DNA of 64,000 bases from Rubritalea squalenifaciens DSM 18772. GTDB lineage: Bacteria > Verrucomicrobiota > Verrucomicrobiia > Verrucomicrobiales > Akkermansiaceae. Each line of letters starts with the position of its first letter. The stretch's first letter is position 1. Below are positions 36,907-45,079 of the stretch, one piece after another. The stretch is taken from NCBI RefSeq assembly GCF_900141815.1, contig NZ_FQYR01000003.1:496001-560000 (forward strand), written 5' to 3'. Position numbers and translations under genes: made by a program. Below the pieces are notes generated by a model. It saw nothing but the letters and a program-made list of their open reading frames with translations, did no database searches and was not told where the DNA came from.

Positions 36907-38451
36907 TCAATTCACTTTTTCAGGGATGTTCGGCACGTTGGCCTCAACCTTGTTCTTCATTACGGAACGCATGTGGGCTTCGATCTCGCCGTAGATCTTT
37001 CTGCCGCGGATGGAGCTGATGATAAGCAGGCATATGGTGTAAGCACCAGTCACGATGAGTGAGAGAATCAGATGGGCTTCCTCATCGAGTGCGGCACGGC
37101 TAGATATCGTATCAAAGAAATTGATGTTAGGGAGCCAGAAGAGGATGATCGAGGATGGGTTACCAACGGAGGCTTCATCGATGATTTTTGCGATGATGGA
37201 TAAGATCATCAATCCACCGAAGAAAATGAGGTAGGTGCTGAAGGGGTTAGAGGAATTTCTCCAGAAGACACGAGCCATCAGTGCTGGGGCAATGAAAATA
37301 CCGATCAGGTTAATGATCACAGTATGCATTTCCACTAAACCTGATTTGTGCGGAACTCCTGAGAGGATAATTACGAAGATGGAATAGCAGAGCGCCAGAA
37401 AGAAGACGGAGTAGAAGGAGCCTGCACACCATCCCGGGTACAGGAGGCGGCTGGACAAGGTGCCGAGTAAGCCTTTGTTGAGGAATGGGCGGACGACGCG
37501 CGGGGCCAGCTCCATAGGTTCGTTCATGCTGAACATGAGCAATGGCCCTGCTGCAATGATGGTGAACATGGCTCCCACGGCAGCAGCAGTCTCGTCAGCA
37601 TTAAGTGAGAATACGAAGAAACTCAGAAGCAGGAGTATGGTGCCGACGATTCTACGAGGAGTAGCCCGATTCTCCGCTTTAGGAGCAATCTGGGAAGCCC
37701 CAAAATCCAAGAAGAAGAGCAAGCTGTAGATTGAGATGACTAGCAGTCCGAGGAAGAAGTTCGCCATGCCCTCGGTCTCAAATGCCAGGAAGGTAAGGAT
37801 TTCCCTGGTCGTTGAGCTGCTATCTGCAAATAGTCCAAAAATCGCAATGGTAGAAAATCCGACCACCGCAAGCATGGCACCGCCACGGAGAATGATCGAA
37901 GGCAGTGCAGAGAGGCCTACGGCAAGCGCTGTACTTACTCCAGAGAGTACCAAGATGACAAAGAGCATGAGAAGCTCTGGAATCAACTGCATGCCGCCAA
38001 AGAAATATCTCAGAATGAGGTAGGGCAGCAGGGCGGTGAGCAAGAGCAAGGTCTGGCTGAATAAAGATACCCATTTCCCAAGCGTAATTCTCCAGGCGCT
38101 CAGTTTAGTCATGACCATCAAGTCGATGGTGTCATCCTTGATTTCAGTAGAGAGGCTGGACATGCCGCGCAGAGGCTGGATGACAAGAGCTGCCAGTGAG
38201 AAGAATAGGAAGATCATGCTGGAGACATCCTGTCCTAGGTCACCATAGTTCTTAGATAAGCTAAGAGTCAGCATGAAAAGCAGCATGATAGCCTGCAAGG
38301 CGATGAATAGACTCACAAAGCCCCAACCTCTGAGTCCTTGTCGCAGTTCTTTGACAAGCATGGGGCTGATTTTGTCTGGGAAATCAAAAATTCGCAGCAA
38401 GGGGGATTCCGGAGCCACCTGATCCGCTGTTTGTTCGTTTACGGCGTTCAT
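36907..38451 (-). CDS. ABC transporter permease
   Basis: 514-aa integral membrane protein with about 12 hydrophobic segments. The N-terminal cytoplasmic stretch ISPMLVKELRQGLRGWGF is typical of ABC-2 type permeases of the Nat/gliding-motility group. A charged loop RGMSSLSTEIKDDTIDLMVMTKLSAWRI contains the family's characteristic ExR/DDTIDLL-like coupling region. It lies 31 bp after the ABC ATPase gene, with which it should form the exporter. Substrate unknown. The C terminus is cytoplasmic and charged. Confidence 0.87.
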   Translation of the reverse strand: MNAVNEQTADQVAPESPLLRIFDFPDKISPMLVKELRQGLRGWGFVSLFIALQAIMLLFMLTLSLSKNYGDLGQDVSSMIFLFFSLAALVIQPLRGMSSLSTEIKDDTIDLMVMTKLSAWRITLGKWVSLFSQTLLLLTALLPYLILRYFFGGMQLIPELLMLFVILVLSGVSTALAVGLSALPSIILRGGAMLAVVGFSTIAIFGLFADSSSTTREILTFLAFETEGMANFFLGLLVISIYSLLFFLDFGASQIAPKAENRATPRRIVGTILLLLSFFVFSLNADETAAAVGAMFTIIAAGPLLMFSMNEPMELAPRVVRPFLNKGLLGTLSSRLLYPGWCAGSFYSVFFLALCYSIFVIILSGVPHKSGLVEMHTVIINLIGIFIAPALMARVFWRNSSNPFSTYLIFFGGLMILSIIAKIIDEASVGNPSSIILFWLPNINFFDTISSRAALDEEAHLILSLIVTGAYTICLLIISSIRGRKIYGEIEAHMRSVMKNKVEANVPNIPEKVN

Positions 38452-38482
38452 GTAATGTGAAAAAAAGTTGGGATGAGAGGAG

Positions 38483-39466
38483 TTAGTCGTTGGCGGCTGT
38501 TGTTAGTTGAGCTGCATTTTCTCGATCAAGCTGACTGACGATATCGATAAAGGCGTCTTCCAGATTGCGTTGTTCTCGGTGGAACTCGATAACGGGAAGA
38601 CCATCCTTGATCATTCTGGCCAGAATTTCAGCTGCGTGGTCAGGGTTGGAGTCCATGATGCGTATCCGTGCCCCACGTTTGCGCGTCTCATCAATCTCGA
38701 CGTATGGAGAAGTGACCGCCCAATCAGAGAGTCGCTCAGGGTTACTTGCTAGCTGCACATCGTACAGCACGCCATTGCTTTGGTCTGAACCAGTTTTAAG
38801 GCTTTCCGCATCACCGTGGTGCACGATTTTTCCACTGTTGATGAAGAGCAGGGAGTCGCACATTTCTCCCAGCTCTGACAGGATATGGGAGGAGATGAAG
38901 ATAGTTTTGCCTTCCTCCGCGAGAATCCGGATCAAGTGTTTCAGCTCGACTCGAGCTTTTGGGTCAAGACCGGCTGCCGGTTCATCCATGATTAATACCT
39001 GAGGATCGTGGATCATGGAGCGACCCAGACAAAGCCTCTGGGTCATGCCTTTTGAGAGCTTGTTAGATAATCTATCCGCCAAGGGGATGAGATCGGCAAA
39101 TTCCATGACCTCTTGCACCCGCATCAGTCGTTCTTTACCCTGATAGCCTAATGCTCTGGCATAGAAATCCAGATATTCCAGGACAGTCATGTTCTGGTAA
39201 TTGCCAAAATGGTCAGGCATCCAGCCCAAGAGTTGTCTGACTTTAGCAGGATAGTCGACCACATTGATTCCACAGATTTCAGCAGAACCACTGGTGGGAT
39301 AATCCAGGGTGGATATCATCCGCATGGTGGTAGTCTTTCCCGCACCATTGGCGCCTACGAATCCGCAGACGGAGCCATGGGGGACTTCAAAACTCAAACC
39401 ATCCACTGCGGTGAGCTTGCCGAACTTACGAACGAGATTGTGGGCCGCGATTGCTGGAGCACTCAT
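38483..39466 (-). CDS. ABC transporter ATP-binding protein
   Basis: 327-aa ATPase of the CcmA/NatA type. Walker A GANGAGKTTTMRM, Q-loop after LLGWMPDHFG, signature KLSKGMTQRLCLGRSMI (LSKGM in place of LSGGQ), Walker B VLIMDEPAAGLDPKA, and H-loop ISSHIL are all present. ATG at 39466 (MSAPAIAAHNLVRKFG) is chosen; a start at 39562 would overlap the upstream gene by 62 bp and add a sequence unlike the family. The C-terminal third (from about residue 230) is an accessory domain typical of exporters that work with ABC-2 permeases. Confidence 0.92.
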   Translation of the reverse strand: MSAPAIAAHNLVRKFGKLTAVDGLSFEVPHGSVCGFVGANGAGKTTTMRMISTLDYPTSGSAEICGINVVDYPAKVRQLLGWMPDHFGNYQNMTVLEYLDFYARALGYQGKERLMRVQEVMEFADLIPLADRLSNKLSKGMTQRLCLGRSMIHDPQVLIMDEPAAGLDPKARVELKHLIRILAEEGKTIFISSHILSELGEMCDSLLFINSGKIVHHGDAESLKTGSDQSNGVLYDVQLASNPERLSDWAVTSPYVEIDETRKRGARIRIMDSNPDHAAEILARMIKDGLPVIEFHREQRNLEDAFIDIVSQLDRENAAQLTTAAND

Positions 39467-39500
39467 ATTAGTAATATGTAAATTGTTTGATGGTTGGCAG

Positions 39501-41261
39501 TTAGTTGACGGCTCCTGTGATGATGGTGCGTGAATTCCAGTCGATCGAGTCAATCGTTTCAATCGCGGGGCCTTGGTCAGTGACGGCGATGAAGCTGCCT
39601 TTCCTGGTTAGAAGGACATCCAGTTTGTCTCGCATGTAGGTACTGATTCCTGATTTTTGAGTATTGATCCACTCAATGACGGCAGGTGAGCCGATAGGAG
39701 TCATCTCGGAGGTGTCGCCTGAATCTAGTGCTTCAGCTTTCCACCATTTACCATCAGAGTCACAATACATGATTTCTTGAACTGGGAAGTCCAAGCTGGA
39801 GTTGACTCGAGGACTGGCGCCGGTGAGTGAGAAGTTCAGAGTGCCGCGGTTGGGGCGTACCTCGGTCAGGTAATGGCCGATCTCTGAACGGGACTGGAAC
39901 CAGTCACCATTGGCAACCAGGGACTTGTCGTCTCTGGATAGGGTGTACTGGCTACTGCCACCTTCATTGCTAGTGGTGACTCTGGCCATTCTGTTGACTT
40001 CTGTAGCTACAGGGGTGATGCAGGTAGAGTCTGAAAGAGTGAACTCGGTGCCGAACATCACACCTGTCCTGGCGATTTGCTCCTGTTCTATGTAGGCTGT
40101 ATTTTCATTGGCGGAACAGATTTCCATGATTGTGCAGCGGACGCCCTTACCCCCTGTGCCGTCTTGTACGATGATGAGCACAATTAGTAGGGAGCAGGCG
40201 ATAGTTGAGATAATGGGAGTCGTAAAAAAGAGCTTATGGCGCTGACCTTTTCTGGCAAAAACGAAGACGTTAACCGGGCCAACGAGAATGCCAAAGACTA
40301 ACAAAACAAAAATAAAAAATGTAGGGCTACTGTTTTTCTCTGGAAGCATGTGGTAAAGGCCCCAGAGATTACTGAATGAATTATCAAAATCGTCTAAATG
40401 CGAATTGTTGCTATCAAGAAGGCCTTCAATGTTCTTGAGCTCTTTTGTCGGCAACACATCACCAGATGATTTTAGGGGGAAGGATACGGTGCCGAAGCTT
40501 CGAGTAGCAGAAGACCCGCTGACGGTGTCGGTATCCAGAGAGGCCAGAGCAATCGCAGGATGTGTGGTCAGGATAGAGAGCTCGCCACCTGTACGGTTCC
40601 ACTGGAGGATGGCGTTCTTTACCTCAGCGGACAGTTTATCCCATTCCTCCTGCTTCAGATAGATTGCCTTTAATCCTGAGTAGGCGCGCCAGTCGCTGGA
40701 CATGGAAACAGGGTCAAAGGTGTTGAGAGAAGATGATCCTCCGTGGTATGATGAGGGAGATGAGATTTTGGTCTCGTTAGCCCTTTCAATCGCTTGGCTG
40801 ACTGCGACTAGGCCAGTTGAGTAATCATAGGAGCTCATATAACCATCGACTTCTTTGCCGTCTTGATCAACTCCTCTAATGTTCAAGCTAGCGTTGCTAG
40901 ATCCATAGCCACTTGAGTAGTAAAAGATTTTTACCAGGGGAATAACCAAGTCGTAGGTCCTGGACTCGCCTGCTGGGCAGGAACAGGTAAATCGAGATGT
41001 CATCTGGGAGCCGGCCCTATAAAAGCGATCCTTACTGCTGATTGCTGTGAGTCTCCAAGAGGTGTTCTTTCTGGATAGCTGGTTGTTGATACGGACTTGT
41101 ACTGGCAAATAGCCATGGGGTGGCATCTGGCTGAATAGTGAGGTGATAGTTATCTCAGAGCCATTCTTTAGTCTCTCGTTGAGAAGGATTTCCTGTGCTC
41201 CACAGAACTTAATGGGAAGGAGCATTAGGCAGAATGCCAGAAGGTATTTATAGGCCTGCAT
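39501..41261 (-). CDS. Membrane-anchored protein of the MoxR operon, unknown function
   Basis: 586-aa exported protein with signal peptide (LLAFCLMLLPIKFCGA). A beta-rich extracytoplasmic region (about 25-315) has two close cysteines (FTCSCPAG). A pair of helices (FFIFVLLVFGILVGPVNVFVF, about 318-338, and TPIISTIACSLLIVLIIV, about 350-367) is joined by the short basic loop ARKGQRHKLFF. A second beta-rich region follows. The GPVN-FxxxRKGQRHKLFFTTP helix-loop-helix is reminiscent of proteins found beside ABC and MoxR genes in the same phylum, but I cannot name the family. It lies between moxR (17 bp) and the ABC ATPase (34 bp), so it may be an accessory part of the exporter. Confidence 0.8.
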   Translation of the reverse strand: MQAYKYLLAFCLMLLPIKFCGAQEILLNERLKNGSEITITSLFSQMPPHGYLPVQVRINNQLSRKNTSWRLTAISSKDRFYRAGSQMTSRFTCSCPAGESRTYDLVIPLVKIFYYSSGYGSSNASLNIRGVDQDGKEVDGYMSSYDYSTGLVAVSQAIERANETKISSPSSYHGGSSSLNTFDPVSMSSDWRAYSGLKAIYLKQEEWDKLSAEVKNAILQWNRTGGELSILTTHPAIALASLDTDTVSGSSATRSFGTVSFPLKSSGDVLPTKELKNIEGLLDSNNSHLDDFDNSFSNLWGLYHMLPEKNSSPTFFIFVLLVFGILVGPVNVFVFARKGQRHKLFFTTPIISTIACSLLIVLIIVQDGTGGKGVRCTIMEICSANENTAYIEQEQIARTGVMFGTEFTLSDSTCITPVATEVNRMARVTTSNEGGSSQYTLSRDDKSLVANGDWFQSRSEIGHYLTEVRPNRGTLNFSLTGASPRVNSSLDFPVQEIMYCDSDGKWWKAEALDSGDTSEMTPIGSPAVIEWINTQKSGISTYMRDKLDVLLTRKGSFIAVTDQGPAIETIDSIDWNSRTIITGAVN

Positions 41262-41278
41262 GGATTAGGACGATGGGA

Positions 41279-42289
41279 TTAATTTGCGTTTGTGAGGTGC
41301 TTAGGAGTCTTGGTGTTTTGAAAGGGAACTTCGTTGAGTATTTTTTCAATCACACTATCAGGAGTCTCGCCTTCGATCTTCGCGTTGTACTCGAGTAAAA
41401 TTCTGTGTCGAAGTACCGCTTTGGCGACGAATTTGACGTCTTCGAAGCTCGCGTTGGTGCGGGAGTTGATCAGTGCTCGGGCTTTGGCGGCAGAGGCCAT
41501 GGAGAGGGCTGCACGAGGGCTGGCTCCAAACTTGATTGAGCTGGCGGCTTTGCTCTGGCCGTGATGAGTCGCATCCACTAAACGTGCAATGTAGTTAGCC
41601 ACGACATCGGGCAGGTAGATAGCGCGGACGGTATCAAGTACGCTCTGCAGAGTTGCTTGATCGACCACTTGCCTGGTCTCCGGCTCGGTGCCCAGTTCAC
41701 GTTGGTTTACAATTTTCTCAAGAGTATCCACACTGTTCCTTTTGACATCTAACTTGAAAAGGAAACGATCTAACTGTGCTTCGGGAAGAGGGTAGGTGCC
41801 TTCCAGTTCGATTGGGTTTTGAGTGGCCAGTACAAAGAAGGGGAGTGGAAGAGGGTGTGTTTCACCAAGTACGGTGACGCGGTGTTCCTGCATAGCCTCA
41901 AGCAAAGCCGATTGCGTTTTGGGCGAGGCCCGGTTGATTTCATCAGCCAGAACAATATTCGTGAAAAGGGGGCCAGGCTGGAACACAAAGCTACGCTTAT
42001 TGTCGATCTCCTGCAGCACTGGGTTACCTGTGATGTCTCCAGGTAGAAGGTCTGGAGTGAACTGGATGCGTTTGGTGTCTAAACCCAGAGCATGTGAGAG
42101 CCCTTTGACCAGTTCGGTTTTACCTAGTCCAGGAAGACCTTCCAAGAGAATGTGGCCACGTGCTAGGAGTCCTGTGATAACGAGATCTACCAAAGCCTCC
42201 TGCCCGAATAGGACCTGATTGAGGGTGTCTGATAAGGATTGAATTTGTTGGGCAGCCTGTTCGACTTCGGGTTCTTTTGCAAATTCCAT
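41279..42289 (-). CDS. moxR: MoxR-family AAA+ ATPase
   Basis: 336-aa ATPase. Walker A EGLPGLGKTELV, Walker B IVLADEINRASPKTQ with ALLEAMQEHRVTVLG, sensor 1 LATQNPIELEGTYPLPEAQLDRF, and the C-terminal AAA lid are all visible; this is the canonical MoxR signature set. MoxR enzymes act as chaperone-like ATPases for assembly of enzyme complexes with VWA partners, two of which are encoded downstream along with DUF58. It lies 19 bp after the coiled-coil membrane protein gene. Confidence 0.95.
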   Translation of the reverse strand: MEFAKEPEVEQAAQQIQSLSDTLNQVLFGQEALVDLVITGLLARGHILLEGLPGLGKTELVKGLSHALGLDTKRIQFTPDLLPGDITGNPVLQEIDNKRSFVFQPGPLFTNIVLADEINRASPKTQSALLEAMQEHRVTVLGETHPLPLPFFVLATQNPIELEGTYPLPEAQLDRFLFKLDVKRNSVDTLEKIVNQRELGTEPETRQVVDQATLQSVLDTVRAIYLPDVVANYIARLVDATHHGQSKAASSIKFGASPRAALSMASAAKARALINSRTNASFEDVKFVAKAVLRHRILLEYNAKIEGETPDSVIEKILNEVPFQNTKTPKHLTNAN

Positions 42290-42308
42290 GCGATTGCTTG
42301 GTAGATGG

Positions 42309-43661
42309 TTATTTTAAGAAATTCTTGAGGGCTTTTTTCTCTTTCGGGAGGAGCGAATTTTTCCAGACCCGGTTACCACCGGAGCCTTGGTTTTGAGTGT
42401 TTCCACCGGCCTGGGGGCCAGTCGGAGTCTTGTCGACATCGTGATCTGAATCCGTGGTTTGAAGGAGGTCTCCAGGAAGGGGACTGTTTGTGTCATTGGA
42501 TTCCAGGGGGATGATATTCCCAGTGTTAAGCTGCTCTTTTTCCTTTCCGGTCGCATTGCCCGCGTGGCCTGGGCCTCGATCTACACCACCTTGACCTGGA
42601 CCTTCTTCTTCATCGCCATCTTCACTATCATTCTTGCCTCCACCAGGTTTCGGCTGCTCTGGCCAGCCATTGCCACCCAGCTGATCCAATCCATCGATGG
42701 CATCCTTCATTTTCTTTTTGAGCTCCTCTAGTTGTTGAGGATTCATGTTACTGAGTTGCTTGAGCATTTCGGGATCGAGCTGTGACAGCTTATCTACGAG
42801 CTCTTTGTTGGGTTTCATGGCGCCTGACTCAAGTTGCTTCATGGCATCTTGGTATTCGTCCATGAGCCTTTCCTTGTTTTTCTCGGTCATTTCAGAGCCA
42901 AATTCATTGAGCTGATTGAGTGCGTGGGAGGCCTGTTCGAGTTGGCGCTTAAGCTCTGAGGCGTCTGACTTGAGGGAGTTGTGCAAGTTGTCAGTAGCTT
43001 CAAGGGTGGAATGAAAAAACCATTCCTCGCTATCTTTTTGACGCAGTTGATCGAGCTCTTCTCGCTTTTTCTCGATGTAGTCTTTGTCCACGATTTCGTT
43101 CTCGTCCAGTTCCTCAAGAGCGGCGTCGAGGACTTGCCATGCATGCGGTTGCTTCGACTGTTGAGCAGTAAGAGACATCGCGGAGACGGGGATCAAGAAA
43201 CTAGACAGAAGTAGCGCTGAGGTACCGACGATGGGGAGAAGGAGGCGTCCCAATTTCCATTGGTTGCCAGTCGGGTTTTTGAGGTTTTCTGGTATGGCGG
43301 GCCAGGGGCCTCTCTGGTCAAAGGCTGATGTTAGCGCGTTGTTCAGCTTAAGGTGGGCATCCAGTCTGACTAGAATTCCCTGAAGTGACTCAAAGTGTTT
43401 TCGGGCAGGTAGGTAGGCAGCTATAGCCGCCATGAAGAGCCCAGCCAATGGGATCAAGATTTGGTAGCTCAGTGCGAGATCGGCATAGAACTTTCTCAGT
43501 AAAATAACCGTAAGAGCTGTGAGTATAGCGAGAATTGTCAGAGGAATCGTGAGGGTGTCCAGCCACCAAGCCAGATTGATCTTGCGTCGGCATTGCCTCG
43601 CTAGTGTGAGCCACTGGCGCTTATGTTGTTCATTCTGAGGATTTAAGTTGGGTTGGCTCAC
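42309..43661 (-). CDS. Membrane protein with coiled coil and Gly/Asp-rich tail, first gene of the operon
   Basis: 450-aa protein. Three membrane helices are visible: two near residues 33-85 and one near 140-165 (LLLPIVGTSALLLSSFLIPV). A long charged coiled-coil region follows (about 180-330: KKREELDQLRQKDSEEW, then LKRQLEQASHALNQLNEFG). A low-complexity Gly/Asp/Pro/Asn-rich segment comes next (from PKPGGGKNDSEDGDEEEG), and a basic tail ends it (LPKEKKALKNFLK). The layout resembles the DUF4175-like proteins that precede moxR in related genomes. It heads the minus-strand operon; the next gene is moxR, 19 bp away. Function unknown; possibly a scaffold. Confidence 0.8.
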   Translation of the reverse strand: MSQPNLNPQNEQHKRQWLTLARQCRRKINLAWWLDTLTIPLTILAILTALTVILLRKFYADLALSYQILIPLAGLFMAAIAAYLPARKHFESLQGILVRLDAHLKLNNALTSAFDQRGPWPAIPENLKNPTGNQWKLGRLLLPIVGTSALLLSSFLIPVSAMSLTAQQSKQPHAWQVLDAALEELDENEIVDKDYIEKKREELDQLRQKDSEEWFFHSTLEATDNLHNSLKSDASELKRQLEQASHALNQLNEFGSEMTEKNKERLMDEYQDAMKQLESGAMKPNKELVDKLSQLDPEMLKQLSNMNPQQLEELKKKMKDAIDGLDQLGGNGWPEQPKPGGGKNDSEDGDEEEGPGQGGVDRGPGHAGNATGKEKEQLNTGNIIPLESNDTNSPLPGDLLQTTDSDHDVDKTPTGPQAGGNTQNQGSGGNRVWKNSLLPKEKKALKNFLK

Positions 43662-43819
43662 TATGGAAGGTGGATTTTATGCTTTGATGAACCGGGCTGA
43701 TAAACCCTGAAACGACGCACAAATGTCACCATAGTGTTTCAGTCTCTCAGATCAATCTAGTTTTTTCAGACGGCTCTGTGGTGACTTATTTTTCTGTGAT
43801 GGGGCTTGTTAAAGCCAGA

Positions 43820-44446
43820 ATGTTACTGGATAGTTTTAAAACTGTGGATAGCATCAAGAGACTACTAGAGAACAATAAGTTGTGGGCAGCCGATATCACT
43901 GCCAAGGATCACGGGTATTTTGAGCGCTTGGCTGAAGGCCAAACTCCAGAGTATCTGTGGATTGGCTGTGCGGATAGTCGCGTGCCGGCCAACCAACTTC
44001 TTGGTCTCGATCCAGGTGAGGTCTTCGTTCACCGCAACGTAGCCAATCTGGTCGTACATTCCGATTTTAACAGTCTTGCTGTTATCCATTACGCTGTGGA
44101 GTATCTGAAAGTGAAGCACATCATCGTGTGTGGGCATTATGGGTGTGGAGGAGTCATGGCCTCCATGGATGGTCATCGCTACGGACTTGTCGATAGTTGG
44201 ATCCGCCACATCGATGACGTGTCATTCCGCCATCGCGAGGAGCTTGAGAGATTGGAAGGAGAGAATAAGGTAAACAGGCTCTGTGAGCTGAATGCTATTG
44301 AGCAGGCACGCCATGTAGCTGTTTCTCCTCCAGTGATTGATGCTTGGCAGCGTGGCCAAGGACTCCATATCCACAGTTTTATCTATGACCTCCGCGATGG
44401 TCTTCTTAGACCTCTTGAAGTCATTAAAGGCCCTCAGGGATTTTAA
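43820..44446 (+). CDS. can: Beta-class carbonic anhydrase
   Basis: 208-aa cytoplasmic zinc enzyme interconverting CO2 and bicarbonate. The ligands and active-site pair are visible: Cys50-Ala-Asp52-Ser-Arg54 (WIGCADSRVP), then His106 and Cys109 in CGHYGCGG. The E. coli Can-like length and the CELNAIEQ and IHSFIYDLRDG blocks support the call. ATG at 43820 is preferred because its N terminus lines up with E. coli Can; earlier GTG (43778) and ATG (43799) frames exist. It is divergent from the long MoxR operon and followed by a terminator. Confidence 0.94.
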   Translation: MLLDSFKTVDSIKRLLENNKLWAADITAKDHGYFERLAEGQTPEYLWIGCADSRVPANQLLGLDPGEVFVHRNVANLVVHSDFNSLAVIHYAVEYLKVKHIIVCGHYGCGGVMASMDGHRYGLVDSWIRHIDDVSFRHREELERLEGENKVNRLCELNAIEQARHVAVSPPVIDAWQRGQGLHIHSFIYDLRDGLLRPLEVIKGPQGF

Positions 44447-44470
44447 GAAATCTAGCAGTTTTAAGTTGTT

Positions 44471-44505
44471 AGCCTCACTTCCTACAGGGGAGTGAGGCTT
44501 TTATG
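44471..44505 (+). terminator. Terminator of the carbonic anhydrase gene
   Basis: The 9-bp stem AGCCTCACT/AGTGAGGCT with an 11-nt loop is followed by TTTTAT. It lies 25 bp after the stop. Confidence 0.8.
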
Positions 44506-44550
44506 TGAGGGGTGGTTTTGGGAGGCTGTAGGTAAATCTTCTCACTTACT

Positions 44551-44596
44551 GAAAACATCAGGGCCGACACTCTCGGAGAGAACATCGGCCCTGATG
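44551..44596 (-). terminator. Terminator of ssrA
   Basis: A perfect 12-bp stem CATCAGGGCCGA/TCGGCCCTGATG (44556-44567 with 44585-44596) begins within the CCA end of the tmRNA. On the minus strand it is followed by TTTTC. Confidence 0.85.
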
Positions 44597-44952
44597 GTGG
44601 AGGCGACGGGAGTTGAACCCGTGTCCTAAATGCCTTTCAGGCAAGCTTCTACATGTTTAGCTGTCAGGGTTGTTTTTAAGGAGGCGTCTGCCCGTCAGCC
44701 ACTCGCGCTTCCCGATTATCCTGTTTAGTCTCGCCAATCGGCCCGGATACCCGGCTTCATGGCCAGCCTATTTAAGTAGTCGCGATCCCCCGTAATAGGC
44801 GTCTGGGTTCAGGCGTCGCCGTCAATTAAGCAGCGAGTGCGAGCTCGTTAGAGTCTGCAATTATTTGTTTAATCGGCTTTTTAAGAGGCCAACCGATTAA
44901 CCTCTACATGCGGCGTTGCCCTCCAACATCCAGTCGAAACCAAAACGCCCCC
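44595..44952 (-). ncRNA. ssrA: Transfer-messenger RNA
   Basis: About 358 nt. The 5' end reads GGGGGCGTTTTGGTTTCGAC (from 44952) and the 3' end reads GACACGGGTTCAACTCCCGT then CGCCTCCACCA, with an encoded CCA ending at 44595. The tRNA-like acceptor stem GGGGGCG/CGCCTCC closes with one G.U pair. The tag reading frame runs 44858 to 44826: GCA GAC TCT AAC GAG CTC GCA CTC GCT GCT TAA, giving ADSNELALAA, with the usual ALAA protease signal. Ribosomes stalled on broken mRNA are rescued and the product is tagged. SmpB is not in this window. Single-piece type, not permuted. Confidence 0.95.
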
Positions 44953-44974
44953 ACTAAAGTAGGCAAATTGCTTT

Positions 44975-44991
44975 CGCTGACACTGTCAGCG
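44975..44991. promoter_or_regulatory. 17-bp perfect palindrome upstream of ssrA
   Basis: CGCTGACA-C-TGTCAGCG lies 23 bp upstream of the tmRNA 5' end and about 90 bp upstream of the gene at 45080. It could be an operator or part of a promoter. No obvious -35 sequence is seen beside it; a TACTTT that could be a -10 lies between it and ssrA. Confidence 0.45.
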
Positions 44992-45079
44992 GGTTAGCTA
45001 TGGGTAATCTGCACTTGGCTGACAAAAATTCAACCAGAATTTATTTGGAAAATAACTTTGATTAGACTAACTCGCGGCC

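Noticed and set aside
44595..44660. tRNA-like 3' end with TTCAA loop considered as a separate tRNA gene
   Set aside because: The matching 5' half with GGGGGCGTTTTGGTTTCGAC lies 300 bp away and a tag frame with ALAA lies between, so it is the tRNA-like domain of tmRNA.
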